Shown in pieces: positions 7,764 to 16,500 of a DNA stretch of 35,558 bases; position 1 is the first letter of the stretch, and each line of letters opens with the position of its first letter. Source of the DNA: Saprospiraceae bacterium (lineage in GTDB: Bacteria > Bacteroidota > Bacteroidia > Chitinophagales > Saprospiraceae); contig JAHDFB010000028.1 of NCBI GenBank assembly GCA_020628475.1, positions 1 through 35,558 on the forward strand. Direction: 5' to 3'. The position numbers and the translations under genes were made by a program. The notes under the pieces were generated by a model. That model was not told where the DNA came from. It did not search any database and saw only the letters and a list, made by a program, of their open reading frames with translations.

Positions 7764-8159
7764 ATGAAAAAGATATATATTATTGGATTTTTAGCACTAG
7801 CGGCGGGTATCGTCATGATGATTAGCGCTTCTAACGACGTTTCCAAATATGCATCTTTTGAAGATGCAGAAAAAGGAAATCGAGTAAAGGTGGTGGGTCA
7901 ATTATCGAAAGATAAGGAGATGACCTATAATCCAAACATAGACGCTAATCTTTTCAAATTTTTCATGAAAGATGATAAAGGGATGGAAAAGGAAGTCAAT
8001 TATATAGGAGCGAAGCCTCAAGATTTTGAAATGTCTGAATCCATCGTCATTACTGGGAAGTTACAAGAAGATGTTTTCATTGCTGATGAGATGTTGCTTA
8101 AGTGTCCCTCGAAATATAAAGGAGAAGAAGAACTCATCAATGCTCAAGCAAAGGGCTAA
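7764..8159 (+). CDS. ccmE: CcmE-like cytochrome c maturation heme chaperone, Cys variant
   Basis: The 131-residue protein has one N-terminal membrane anchor (about 4-22) and an OB-fold domain whose segments KGNRVKVVGQL, NLFKFFMKDD and ITGKLQEDVFIADEMLLKCPSKY follow CcmE. CcmE holds heme on the periplasmic side and passes it to the cytochrome c synthase. Classical CcmE binds heme covalently through the His of HxxxY. Here the matching motif is C114-P-S-K-Y118, the CxxxY variant known from archaea and some bacteria such as Desulfovibrio. No ccmABCDF gene is in the window, so the gene stands apart from the rest of the pathway. It is 41 bp upstream of the DUF2520 gene and may share its transcript. 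Confidence 0.8.
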   Translation: MKKIYIIGFLALAAGIVMMISASNDVSKYASFEDAEKGNRVKVVGQLSKDKEMTYNPNIDANLFKFFMKDDKGMEKEVNYIGAKPQDFEMSESIVITGKLQEDVFIADEMLLKCPSKYKGEEELINAQAKG

Positions 8160-8200
8160 GACTTATAGCTTGCCTTCAGGCATCATTTTAATGTATTTTC

Positions 8201-8968
8201 ATGCGGATAGGTATTATTGGAAGTGGGAAAGTTGCTTATCAACTCTCGCTCGCCCTGTATGACGCAAATCATCATTTGTCATTCATAGTAGGTAGAAATA
8301 ACCGAGCCGTTCAATCGTTGGCTTCTAAGGTAAAGGCTAAAGGCTTATCAAACATCGCTCAAATTCCACATCAAGAAATAGATGTTTTATTGATCGCGGT
8401 CAAAGATGATGCCATCTCAGAAGTGGCGGAGCAAGTTCCCCCGGATTACCGTGGTATACTTGCGCATACTTCAGGTGCCGGAAATCTAAAGCTTTTGGGC
8501 GTAAGCCCCTCCCAAAAAGGAATCTTCTACCCTCTGTACTCATTCCGTAATAAACGAAAAAAGAACCTAAGTAAGATTCCTTTCCTGATTACAAGCCCCG
8601 ATGCATCTGTCCAGAATACATTAATAGAATTGGCCAGGAGTATTAGTCAACATACCTACGTCGTGAATGATCATGAACGTGCAAAACTGCATCTAGCAGC
8701 GGTTTATGCCAACAATTTTTCAAATTTTATGATGACTCTAAGTTTTGATATTTTGGAAAAAAATGCCCTTGATCAAAATATATTATTGCCAATTATCCAA
8801 CAAAGTGCTCAGGCATGGACTAAAGGAAAAGCAAAAGATATTCAAACAGGTCCAGCGATACGAGATGATATAAAAACTATAGAAAAACATATGAAGCAGA
8901 TAGATCTTGATGCTCATAAAAAAATGTATGCACTTATTAGCGAAAATATTACTAAATATTACAAATGA
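8201..8968 (+). CDS. Rossmann-like and DUF2520 domain protein
   Basis: The 255-residue protein begins with a Rossmann dinucleotide-binding fold (GIIGSGKVAYQLSLAL, residues 4-19) and continues with an NADP-oxidoreductase-like core (IDVLLIAVKDDAISEVAE) and the helical C-terminal DUF2520 domain (HLAAVYANNFSNFM, then TGPAIRDD). This is the COG5495 family, related to pyrroline-5-carboxylate and ketopantoate reductases. The substrate is unknown. Its length is normal for the family. Its stop codon overlaps the start of the next gene by 4 bp (ATGA), indicating translational coupling. Confidence 0.85.
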   Translation: MRIGIIGSGKVAYQLSLALYDANHHLSFIVGRNNRAVQSLASKVKAKGLSNIAQIPHQEIDVLLIAVKDDAISEVAEQVPPDYRGILAHTSGAGNLKLLGVSPSQKGIFYPLYSFRNKRKKNLSKIPFLITSPDASVQNTLIELARSISQHTYVVNDHERAKLHLAAVYANNFSNFMMTLSFDILEKNALDQNILLPIIQQSAQAWTKGKAKDIQTGPAIRDDIKTIEKHMKQIDLDAHKKMYALISENITKYYK

Positions 8969-9249
8969 GAATCGTAGGAGAAGTAGAACATCCCATCTAT
9001 AAGATTTCGATTTTACAACATATGGGAAAGTTCACTGTAAAAATTGAATCAGATGCGACCTCGCAGAGCTATAAAATCAGAGAATCCGAAACGATTCAAA
9101 CGGCTCATGATGTCAAAAAGTTAATCACTCCAATATTCCTCCAAAAAATAGATAAAGTATTCCTTGATCTCAGCGATAATCTTATTCATATGATACAATC
9201 CTCGCAGACGAGTACTGATTCGATTAAAATGATTGACGACATCATATGA
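8965..9249 (+). CDS. Conserved-looking small protein of unknown function
   Basis: I do not recognise this 94-residue protein. It has no signal peptide, membrane segment or cysteine. The first half looks like beta strands (IYKISILQHMGKFTVKIE) and the second half is helical. Its start overlaps the DUF2520 gene by 4 bp and its stop overlaps the GNAT gene by 4 bp, which makes it very likely a real, translated gene. A cytosolic helper of one of these neighbours is possible but not shown. Confidence 0.7.
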   Translation: MRIVGEVEHPIYKISILQHMGKFTVKIESDATSQSYKIRESETIQTAHDVKKLITPIFLQKIDKVFLDLSDNLIHMIQSSQTSTDSIKMIDDII

Positions 9250-9752
9250 GGAGGAAAATCCTTGAATCAGAAAGACTAATCTTATCCGAATTTCATCCTT
9301 CAGAAGCAGTAGGGTTTTACAAATTAAATCTTGATGACTCGGTTATGCAGTATACGGGTGATGATGCATTTGCCACTATTTCCGAAGCTAGAGAATTTAT
9401 TTTAAATTATTCTGCCTATCGAATACATAGTTTTGGTCGTTGGAGCGTTTATACAAAAAAAGACGATCAATGGATCGGCTGGTGTGGTCTAAAGCACAAC
9501 GAGGATGGCTTGATTGATATCGGATTTAGACTCATACGTTCAGCTTGGAATAAAGGATACGCAACCGAAGCGGCCAAGTCCTGTTTAGAATATGGATTTA
9601 ATAGCTTACAAATAGAACAGATCATTGCTCGATGTTCTGTTAATAATAGAGCATCCCAAAGGGTACTAGAAAAATTAAATATGACCTTTTGGAAAACGGA
9701 AGAATTTGATAATTTGGGCTTGACCCATTATTATATAAAAAACAAAACTTAA
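9246..9752 (+). CDS. GNAT family N-acetyltransferase (RimJ/RimL type)
   Basis: This 168-residue cytosolic enzyme transfers an acetyl group from acetyl-CoA to an amine. It shows the RimJ/RimL subtype layout: an N-terminal ESERLILSEF strand, a central GFRL strand, the acetyl-CoA pyrophosphate loop in SAWNKGYATEAAKS, and the late VNNRASQRVLEKLNM motif. The substrate may be a protein N terminus or a small molecule. It overlaps the preceding gene by 4 bp and ends 6 bp before the RidA gene, so it belongs to the same operon. Confidence 0.88.
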   Translation: MRRKILESERLILSEFHPSEAVGFYKLNLDDSVMQYTGDDAFATISEAREFILNYSAYRIHSFGRWSVYTKKDDQWIGWCGLKHNEDGLIDIGFRLIRSAWNKGYATEAAKSCLEYGFNSLQIEQIIARCSVNNRASQRVLEKLNMTFWKTEEFDNLGLTHYYIKNKT

Positions 9753-9758
9753 ACAATT

Positions 9759-10151
9759 ATGTCAACGAGAAAAAGAGTGTCTTCAGGCGTAAAGTGGGAA
9801 GATATCGTAGCCTACTCTAGGGCGGTTCGTGTTGGTAACATCATCGAAATTGCAGGTACAACAGCGGTAAACGATCAGGGTCAATTTGTAGGTGAAGGCG
9901 ATCCGTATGAACAAACCATTTTCATTATTAAAAAGGCGGAAAAAGCATTGAATGAGCTGGGCGCTGATTTAAGTAATGTGGTTAGAACACGAATTTTTGT
10001 TACGAATATTAATGATTGGGAAGAAATCGGCAAAGCACATGGTGATTGCTTCAGAGGAATCTACCCTGTCACCTCCTTAGTGGAAGTAAATAATTTGATC
10101 GATCGCAGACTTTTGGTAGAAATTGAATTTTCCGCAGTTCTAGAAGATTAA
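9759..10151 (+). CDS. RidA/YjgF family protein lacking the key arginine
   Basis: The 130-residue protein has the chorismate-mutase-like fold sequence of the RidA/YER057c family: a VRVGNIIEIAGTT strand, a helical KKAEKALNELGADLSNVV segment, and the late RTRIFVTNINDWEEIG and YPVTSLVEVN segments. Archetypal RidA uses an Arg in the PxRxxxxV-type motif to deaminate reactive enamines and imines; here the place is taken by PVTSLVEV without Arg. It is therefore likely one of the non-archetypal Rid subgroups, whose activity is uncertain. It is the last gene of the cluster that begins at 7764 and is followed by a hairpin terminator. Confidence 0.87.
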   Translation: MSTRKRVSSGVKWEDIVAYSRAVRVGNIIEIAGTTAVNDQGQFVGEGDPYEQTIFIIKKAEKALNELGADLSNVVRTRIFVTNINDWEEIGKAHGDCFRGIYPVTSLVEVNNLIDRRLLVEIEFSAVLED

Positions 10152-10169
10152 TTCTAGCCAAAATAAATG

Positions 10170-10195
10170 ACAGGTACTTCGAAAGAAGTACCTGT
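10170..10195. terminator. Hairpin terminator between convergent genes
   Basis: A perfect 11-bp inverted repeat (10170-10180 with 10185-10195) has a GAAA tetraloop and sits in the 54-bp gap between the RidA gene and the convergent Cys-rich T9SS gene. No strong T tract follows on either side, but its place and symmetry suggest it serves both strands. Confidence 0.65.
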
Positions 10196-10205
10196 ACACG
10201 CATAA

Positions 10206-11270
10206 TTAGTGATTCACTATAAAGGATTTCTTAGCGATAATCTCACTCTCAGATTGTATGAGCAGGTAATACAGTCCATTGGACCAATCGCTTACATCCA
10301 TTGCTTGCACATCCGTCAGTGCGTTCGTAGATGCAAACATCAATTGTCCCTGAGCATTAAAGATTTCAAGCTGCCATGATCGCATATCCATTTCCGTGTC
10401 TAATTCTATCATCATCACATCATGCACTGGATTCGGTTTCAGTTCAACCTGAAGGGCCAATGTTCTATTGCTTCTAGGAACTGGATCCTTCTCTGGTAAG
10501 GTACAAGAAGAACAGGTTGCTGTGATTGTTAAATAAAATTCTACGGTCCAGCATTCCCCATCAAACGTTGGACTAGTATTCGTCACATCATCAATGGTAT
10601 AGGAGCCGTTACATACTTCTTGTGGTTCACATCCATGAGGTACGCATTCTAAGGTAACATTGGGAACATCGGGGGCTAAATCGATCATTTTTTCCATGAT
10701 CTCCTTGAGTCGTTCGATTTCTTCCAAGGCTTCTTCTTCAGTTTCTACCTTCATCTTCTTTACGCGATGTTTATAAGAAGCTGTACTAGTGGTCATACAT
10801 TCTGCCAGAATCTCAATAGGACATTCTTCGCTTTCTGGATCATCTGGATCGCCATTTTTTGGATGGCCACATTGCTTGCATTCGGCATTTACATAGACAT
10901 ACATGATAATTCGATAATTACCGTTCCCCAAGTTCTTAGGTTCAGTGGCATTCACAAAAATGTTTTCAACATCCTTGTAACAGGATTCATCCTGACAATC
11001 TTCATTGATACAGGTATAAAAACTTTTGGTGGCTTCTGGAAAGTTTTTGAAATAGACACGAAAGCTTTCTCGTATTTCTTTACGTTGATCTTCCGCTTCA
11101 TCTCGACTATCTGCAGGATACACGATTTCTGTCAATTTTACGAGAAGATTAATATCATCTCCGCAATCCAATTCATAGGGTACATTGGCATCGGTGCGTA
11201 TATCGGCTTCTTGAGCAAATAGAGAAAAGCTTATAAATAGGTATGTTAATAGATTTACAAATAATTTCAT
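10206..11270 (-). CDS. Cysteine-rich secreted protein with T9SS type A sorting domain
   Basis: The 354-residue protein has a signal peptide (about 1-20, ending LFAQ) and a C-terminal T9SS sorting domain from about residue 275 (LKPNPVHD) to the end (KKSFIVNH), so it should be exported across the outer membrane and held on the surface or released. The mature part before the sorting domain has 14 cysteines, often in CxxC-like or close pairs (ECKQCGH, TATCSSC), which suggests several disulfides. A strongly charged helical segment rich in Glu and Lys (about 170-195) lies in the middle. I recognise no enzyme family. It is convergent with the RidA operon and has its own 246-bp upstream region. Confidence 0.82.
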   Translation of the reverse strand: MKLFVNLLTYLFISFSLFAQEADIRTDANVPYELDCGDDINLLVKLTEIVYPADSRDEAEDQRKEIRESFRVYFKNFPEATKSFYTCINEDCQDESCYKDVENIFVNATEPKNLGNGNYRIIMYVYVNAECKQCGHPKNGDPDDPESEECPIEILAECMTTSTASYKHRVKKMKVETEEEALEEIERLKEIMEKMIDLAPDVPNVTLECVPHGCEPQEVCNGSYTIDDVTNTSPTFDGECWTVEFYLTITATCSSCTLPEKDPVPRSNRTLALQVELKPNPVHDVMMIELDTEMDMRSWQLEIFNAQGQLMFASTNALTDVQAMDVSDWSNGLYYLLIQSESEIIAKKSFIVNH

Positions 11271-11516
11271 AACTCGAAAATTTATCTCTGAATTGAGATG
11301 TTAAATAATGATCAGCTTGAGGCTGATTGAAGCATTTTTGCAAAAACTTCTTAAAACTACATGCATATGAAACGCTAAGCAATTCCTTCTTTTCGTGAAT
11401 TCCTTATATCTTATGAGGATAATCTACAAACTAACTCCTTAATTATCAAGGACATTGAAGTTCAAAAAACTTAATTCAGAAATATCGAGACTGGAGAATT
11501 TTAATGACGGACGGGC

Positions 11517-12131
11517 CTACACTCTACTTTTTATGAAGGCATGAATAACTTCTACCGCCTTTTCATAACTAAACTCATTATTAATGATGATATCTGCTTG
11601 TTTTTTAAACGGTAAGATGAAGGTATTATATGCGGGAGTGACATGATGTTCGTAACGATATAGTACATCATCTATCGGGTAATTACGCTCAACTTGATCT
11701 CTGTGAATTCTTCTTTTCAGTTTGACAATTTCAGAAGCATCCACATACACCTTTAGGTCCATCAATCGACGTACTTCTTCATAATAGAAGACGAACAATC
11801 CTTCGACAATAATGACCGGAGCCGATTTGATGCGCAGCTGATGAGATTCTGCCTTGGAATTATTAAAGGTATACTCATTCATGATGACGGTCTCTCCTTT
11901 AATCAAGGTTTTTATATCCTGTACAAATCGATGCTCATCCAAACAGGTCGGCAAATCAAAATTGGTTACTCCGTTGTCATCGACTCGTTGAGATTCTCTG
12001 GGCAGGTAATAGTTATCCTGGGATATAAGACATAATTCTTGTTCCGAAAATCGATTTCTTAAAATCTTAATGATACTCGTTTTTCCAGAGCCACTACCAC
12101 CGGTAATTCCAATTATAAAAGGCTTATTCAT
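11517..12131 (-). CDS. udk: Uridine kinase
   Basis: Uridine kinase phosphorylates uridine and cytidine to UMP and CMP with ATP or GTP in pyrimidine salvage. The 204-residue protein has the P-loop GGSGSGKT (11-18), the SQDNYYLPRE and NFDLP nucleoside-site segments, the Walker B-like APVIIVEGLFVF strand, and the RRIHRDQVERNYP lid region typical of Udk. Length and motif order are normal. It follows the nucleoside transporter gene on the same strand by 15 bp, so uptake and phosphorylation are coupled in one transcript. Assignment is firm; the preferred nucleoside cannot be read from sequence. Confidence 0.92.
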   Translation of the reverse strand: MNKPFIIGITGGSGSGKTSIIKILRNRFSEQELCLISQDNYYLPRESQRVDDNGVTNFDLPTCLDEHRFVQDIKTLIKGETVIMNEYTFNNSKAESHQLRIKSAPVIIVEGLFVFYYEEVRRLMDLKVYVDASEIVKLKRRIHRDQVERNYPIDDVLYRYEHHVTPAYNTFILPFKKQADIIINNEFSYEKAVEVIHAFIKSRV

Positions 12132-12146
12132 AATCTTCTGTTCGTT

Positions 12147-13442
12147 TTAGGCAATAATTCCAGCAATAGCAGCTGTTAAAAAACATGCAACCGTCCCCCC
12201 TATCAAGGCCTTTATTCCTAGTTCGGTCAATGCTTTACGCTGCCCAGGGGCGATAGCACTGATACCTCCAATTTGAATTCCTATTGAAGCAAAATTAGCG
12301 AAACCACAAAGCGCATAGGTCGCAATAATCAAGGATTTTTCGTTCAATTGAATACCCAGATCACGAAGCTTTTCCAACTCTCCGTAAGCGTAAAATTCAT
12401 TAATCATCGTTTTCTGTCCTAGTAATTGCCCCACCATCAACACATCATCCGATGGCGTACCTAATAACCAGGCAATTGGAGCAAATATCACGCCCATTAT
12501 ATAGGTAAAATCCAAGCCCTGAAAACGTCCATCCGTAGCCTTTTGAATAGCTTGATCAACCATTTCTGGAGAAATCCATAATAATATTTTATTCAACAAT
12601 GCGATCAATGCTGTAAACACCACTAACATGACAGCCACATTAACTGCCAATTTTAAGCCATCAGATGTTCCTTTAGATATAGCGTCCAAAACATTATGAT
12701 AGCTGGATTTTTCCATTTTCAACTCCTTATTCTTATTATTACTCAGACCTTCTGGTAACAATATTTTTGAAGCAACGATAGCTGCAGGTGCGGAGATTAA
12801 ACTAGCCGTTAATAAATGCTTGGCATAAAATTGTTGGGCAACCGGATCGTCTCCTCCTAAAAAACCAATGTAGGCTGCAAATACGCCACCTGCAATGGTG
12901 GCCATACCTCCTGTCATCAAACAAAGCATTTCGCTTCGAGACATGCCTTCTAAATAAGGTTTTACAACAAGCGGGGCTTCCGTCTGACCTATAAATACAT
13001 TGGCCGCTGCTGCCAGTGATTCTGGACCACTCAATCCCATGGTACGCGACATGACCCATGCCATTGCTTTTACCACGAATTGTAAAATTCCGAAGTAATA
13101 CAGCAAAGCCGATAAGGCGGAGAAAAAAACTATGGTCGGTAAAACCTGAAATGCAAATATATATCCAAAGGAATCCAGATCCGTAACAAGATTTCCAAAC
13201 ATAAATTGAGCTCCGGCTTCACTCACTTGAAGAATCTTGGTAAATAGACCAGCAATTTTGTCGAAGAATCCACTAACTCCGGGCACCTTTAAAAGAAGTA
13301 ATCCCAAGGCAATTTGAAAGCCCATTCCTATTCCCACTATTCGCCAATCGATTCTTTTTCGATCACTACTAAAAATATAACAAATTAGTAATAATACGAT
13401 TATTCCCAGTGCACCACGTGCCAAAGATGTTCCAAAACTCAT
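12147..13442 (-). CDS. nupC: Concentrative nucleoside transporter (NupC/CNT family)
   Basis: This 431-residue inner-membrane protein takes up nucleosides with a cation gradient. It shows the CNT marks in order: an N-terminal helical region, the FIGQTEAPLVVKPYL motif (about 150), the GQKTMINEFYAYGEL motif (about 340) and the late GFANFASIGIQIGG segment. About ten hydrophobic helices can be counted. The residues QTEAP and NEF line the nucleoside and cation sites in known CNT structures. It is the first gene of a two-gene unit with uridine kinase (15-bp gap). The giant T9SS gene lies upstream on the same strand but is cut off by the hairpin at 13496-13527. Confidence 0.92.
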   Translation of the reverse strand: MSFGTSLARGALGIIVLLLICYIFSSDRKRIDWRIVGIGMGFQIALGLLLLKVPGVSGFFDKIAGLFTKILQVSEAGAQFMFGNLVTDLDSFGYIFAFQVLPTIVFFSALSALLYYFGILQFVVKAMAWVMSRTMGLSGPESLAAAANVFIGQTEAPLVVKPYLEGMSRSEMLCLMTGGMATIAGGVFAAYIGFLGGDDPVAQQFYAKHLLTASLISAPAAIVASKILLPEGLSNNKNKELKMEKSSYHNVLDAISKGTSDGLKLAVNVAVMLVVFTALIALLNKILLWISPEMVDQAIQKATDGRFQGLDFTYIMGVIFAPIAWLLGTPSDDVLMVGQLLGQKTMINEFYAYGELEKLRDLGIQLNEKSLIIATYALCGFANFASIGIQIGGISAIAPGQRKALTELGIKALIGGTVACFLTAAIAGIIA

Positions 13443-13495
13443 TGATTTTCCTTTGTGTTCGCAAATTAGCTAATTTTCTTGAATTACTCCAACAA

Positions 13496-13527
13496 GAAAG
13501 GCCGCATCTTGGAAGATGCAGCCTTTT
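13496..13527 (-). terminator. Hairpin terminator after the 2460-residue T9SS gene
   Basis: Arms 13496-13510 and 13513-13527 pair with one C-A mismatch and one end wobble, leaving a very tight loop. On the minus strand the hairpin is followed by a T-rich run. It lies 25 bp after the stop codon of the giant gene and separates it from nupC. Confidence 0.72.
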
Positions 13528-13551
13528 CAATTTCAAAAAAACCTAATTCTT

Positions 13552-16500
13552 TTACTCCAGTAAAATCATTTTCTTGGTAATTACACCATAACTTGTATTC
13601 AGTTGGTAATAATATATACCAGCAGCATTTAGTTGATGCTGATCGATGATTAACTGATTGTATCCTTTCTGAGCAAATGCGATGGTATTGACCACAATTT
13701 TTCCATTCGCATCTATTACTTGTAGCGTAATATTGTCGTTATCTGGCATATCGAATCCTACCACTGTACTTCCATTAAATGGATTCGGAGTATTCTGATA
13801 TAAATATAGCTCAAGTCCATTCTTTGTATTTTCTCGCGTCTCCAATTCTACATCTTGAATCATTAATTGGTCCGTATACATTTCTGGCTTTATTTTAACC
13901 GGGTTCAAACGCATCGATTCAATGATATCATCCAAGTTTACATCTCCGCTATATCGTAGAGTAAATAACACTTCATCTCTCGTGTCCACAGATTGATCAT
14001 TATGATATGCCAATTTGAATCCTTTATCCAACATTCGTGTTTGATAATCCTGAATATGTAAAGCACCTGGTATAATCTCGGCAACTGCTGAAGGTTCCCA
14101 AACTAATTCAAATTGCATCCCTGAAATCAATCCTTCATTTTCGGAATATACTTCAATCGTCTCCTCATTCAACTTTCTGATATTCAGTACAAAGCTTTCC
14201 CCCGAGCGATTATCAATATTCTCAGCACTAAAGTTATTTGGTGATGCGGTCATATTCACATCTCCAATTTTTATCGCTGTGAAATCTGCATCTGCAACAT
14301 CATCCGTTAAAGGATTTATGGAGATGTACTCTTCGAACTCATAGTAATTCTCATTGGAGAAATCATAATTTTTATCAACGAATCTCCAACTTGTATTATC
14401 TGGATATTCATCGTAATATCCAAGAATGGCCTTTCTTATTTGTACGATATCAATACCTGTAATTCCTTCATTATGATTCACGTCCGCTGCAATATATTGT
14501 TGCGGTTGATCGAAGACCTCTAGTCCTAGGATATGCTTCTGAATCAGGACTATATCTAAGGTGGTTACTCCATTCAACATGTCATCATTTTTGTTAGGAG
14601 TAACATTATAACTAATTCCTGATGGAAGTGATTGGAAAGCATATAGTCCATCTTCTTCCGTTACAAACGTTTGATTTCCACCTTCGAAATCACTGGACAA
14701 CTGAATCGTCGCACCTGTTAAGGCTTCATCTTCATCATTTGTTATGGCACCTCCTATCGTGGAACTTCCAGTGTTTTCACATACATCGAAGTTATCCTGA
14801 ACGGTTACAAGAATAGCACAGAAATCTTGATTTCCAGCTTCATCCGTTACCCACATCTCAAGCTCAAATGTTTGAGATACACCATTTTCTAACATATCAC
14901 AGTTAAAGGTCATGGTCGTTTCATTGGTATTCTCAGAGAAGGAGAATAATAAATTATCTGATTCTGTACAATTGTCAAAACTTCCAAGATCAAATGATTC
15001 CGCTGTAATCATTACCTCTCCCACGTTATTCATCAGAGCTGTAGAAATACCACCTAAACAATATGGTGTAGGATTTTTACAATCTTCTACGGTAAGTAGA
15101 TAATTACAAGTTTCTAAGTTTCCGCATTTATCTTCTACAAACCAACGAACTCTATAGCTTCCATTGTCTAATGTTCTACTGATTGTAGCAGAGTTTCCTT
15201 CATATTCAATTGTTCCATCATCATCCATATCAATAGTATATGAATACACCAATTCATTTTCTTCCGTACAATCATCCGTAGCAACAATACTTAACTCCAC
15301 TAATCCTTCACATTCTCCATAAGTACACACCGTTGTATCCGCGCACGATGAAGTAAATTCTGGAGCAATTAAGTTGTTTAATTTAATGGATTGTGTTCCC
15401 GTCCATATCCCCGTTCCTGTATTCGCATTATATTGACACATATCCAAAACTTTCCATTCTCGAAGAATGAGTACACAAGCAGAATCAACAACCGTAAATA
15501 CTTTATCTTCATACGAGCTCACGATCGACGAACAATCTTCATTGGTGTATGTCGGTTGTCCCGTCTCATCAGGATGCGTATCTAGATTTTTACATCCACT
15601 TACCGTTACATTTGGAGGGAAGAAAATATTATTTGCACCAAATGGCGATGAATTCACAACTGTAATGATTTGAACATCCGCCGCTTTTAATTCATTGTTA
15701 TTTCCGTCAATCGCCGTGAATGTTCTTCTAATCTCTCCCACTCCACAGTCAATATCAATATCTACTTCTTCTGTAACGATCACAGAACAATTATCGATAG
15801 CAAGACCATCGATTCCGGCATTTCCATTATTCTCTTCATCGAAGATGATGATTTGCTCTTGATCATTTGGCGAAAGAACAACCTTACCAAAGTTGGATAG
15901 ATCTGTTTCATCTATAGGAGTTGTACAAGAAATAGTCAAATCTGTCGGTGCTGAAATGACCGGTGCTATCTTATCTTCCAATTCAACTTCTGTCATACAA
16001 ATATTTGTATTTCCGTAGATATCGGTAATCTGAAGGGCTACCATAATCACTGACCCAAGTTCATTACAATTGAAATCGACATAATCACCAAACAACTGAC
16101 TTGGCATTTTAGCAATTAAAATAGACTCAATTTCACAATTGTCATGTGAACCATCATCAATAGAAGCAGCATATAATCGAGCATTACCAACATTATTTAG
16201 GGACACCTTCGTATGACCTTCACAAACTGGCGTAGGCGGTACATTATCCACTGTTGTTACCTGATAAGAACAAGTTGAGGCATTATCGCACTCATCTCTT
16301 GCAACAAATGTTATCGTTGATACTCCAATTGGTAAATCAGCTACTACATTGCCATTAATTACTTCTATATATTCTCCATCAGGACCTTCAACAGAAATAT
16401 CAAGACTCACTTCTGAACAATTATCCATAGTCTCAGGAGTTTGAATTATGTACAATCCTGAATTACATGAGAAGTCATCCGTGCTAATGATATCATTTTG

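Noticed and set aside
10767-11222. A 151-codon plus-strand open frame opposite the Cys-rich T9SS gene
   Set aside because: It is the reverse strand of a gene with a signal peptide and sorting domain; its Phe/Ile-rich content is what the Glu/Lys-rich sense strand yields.
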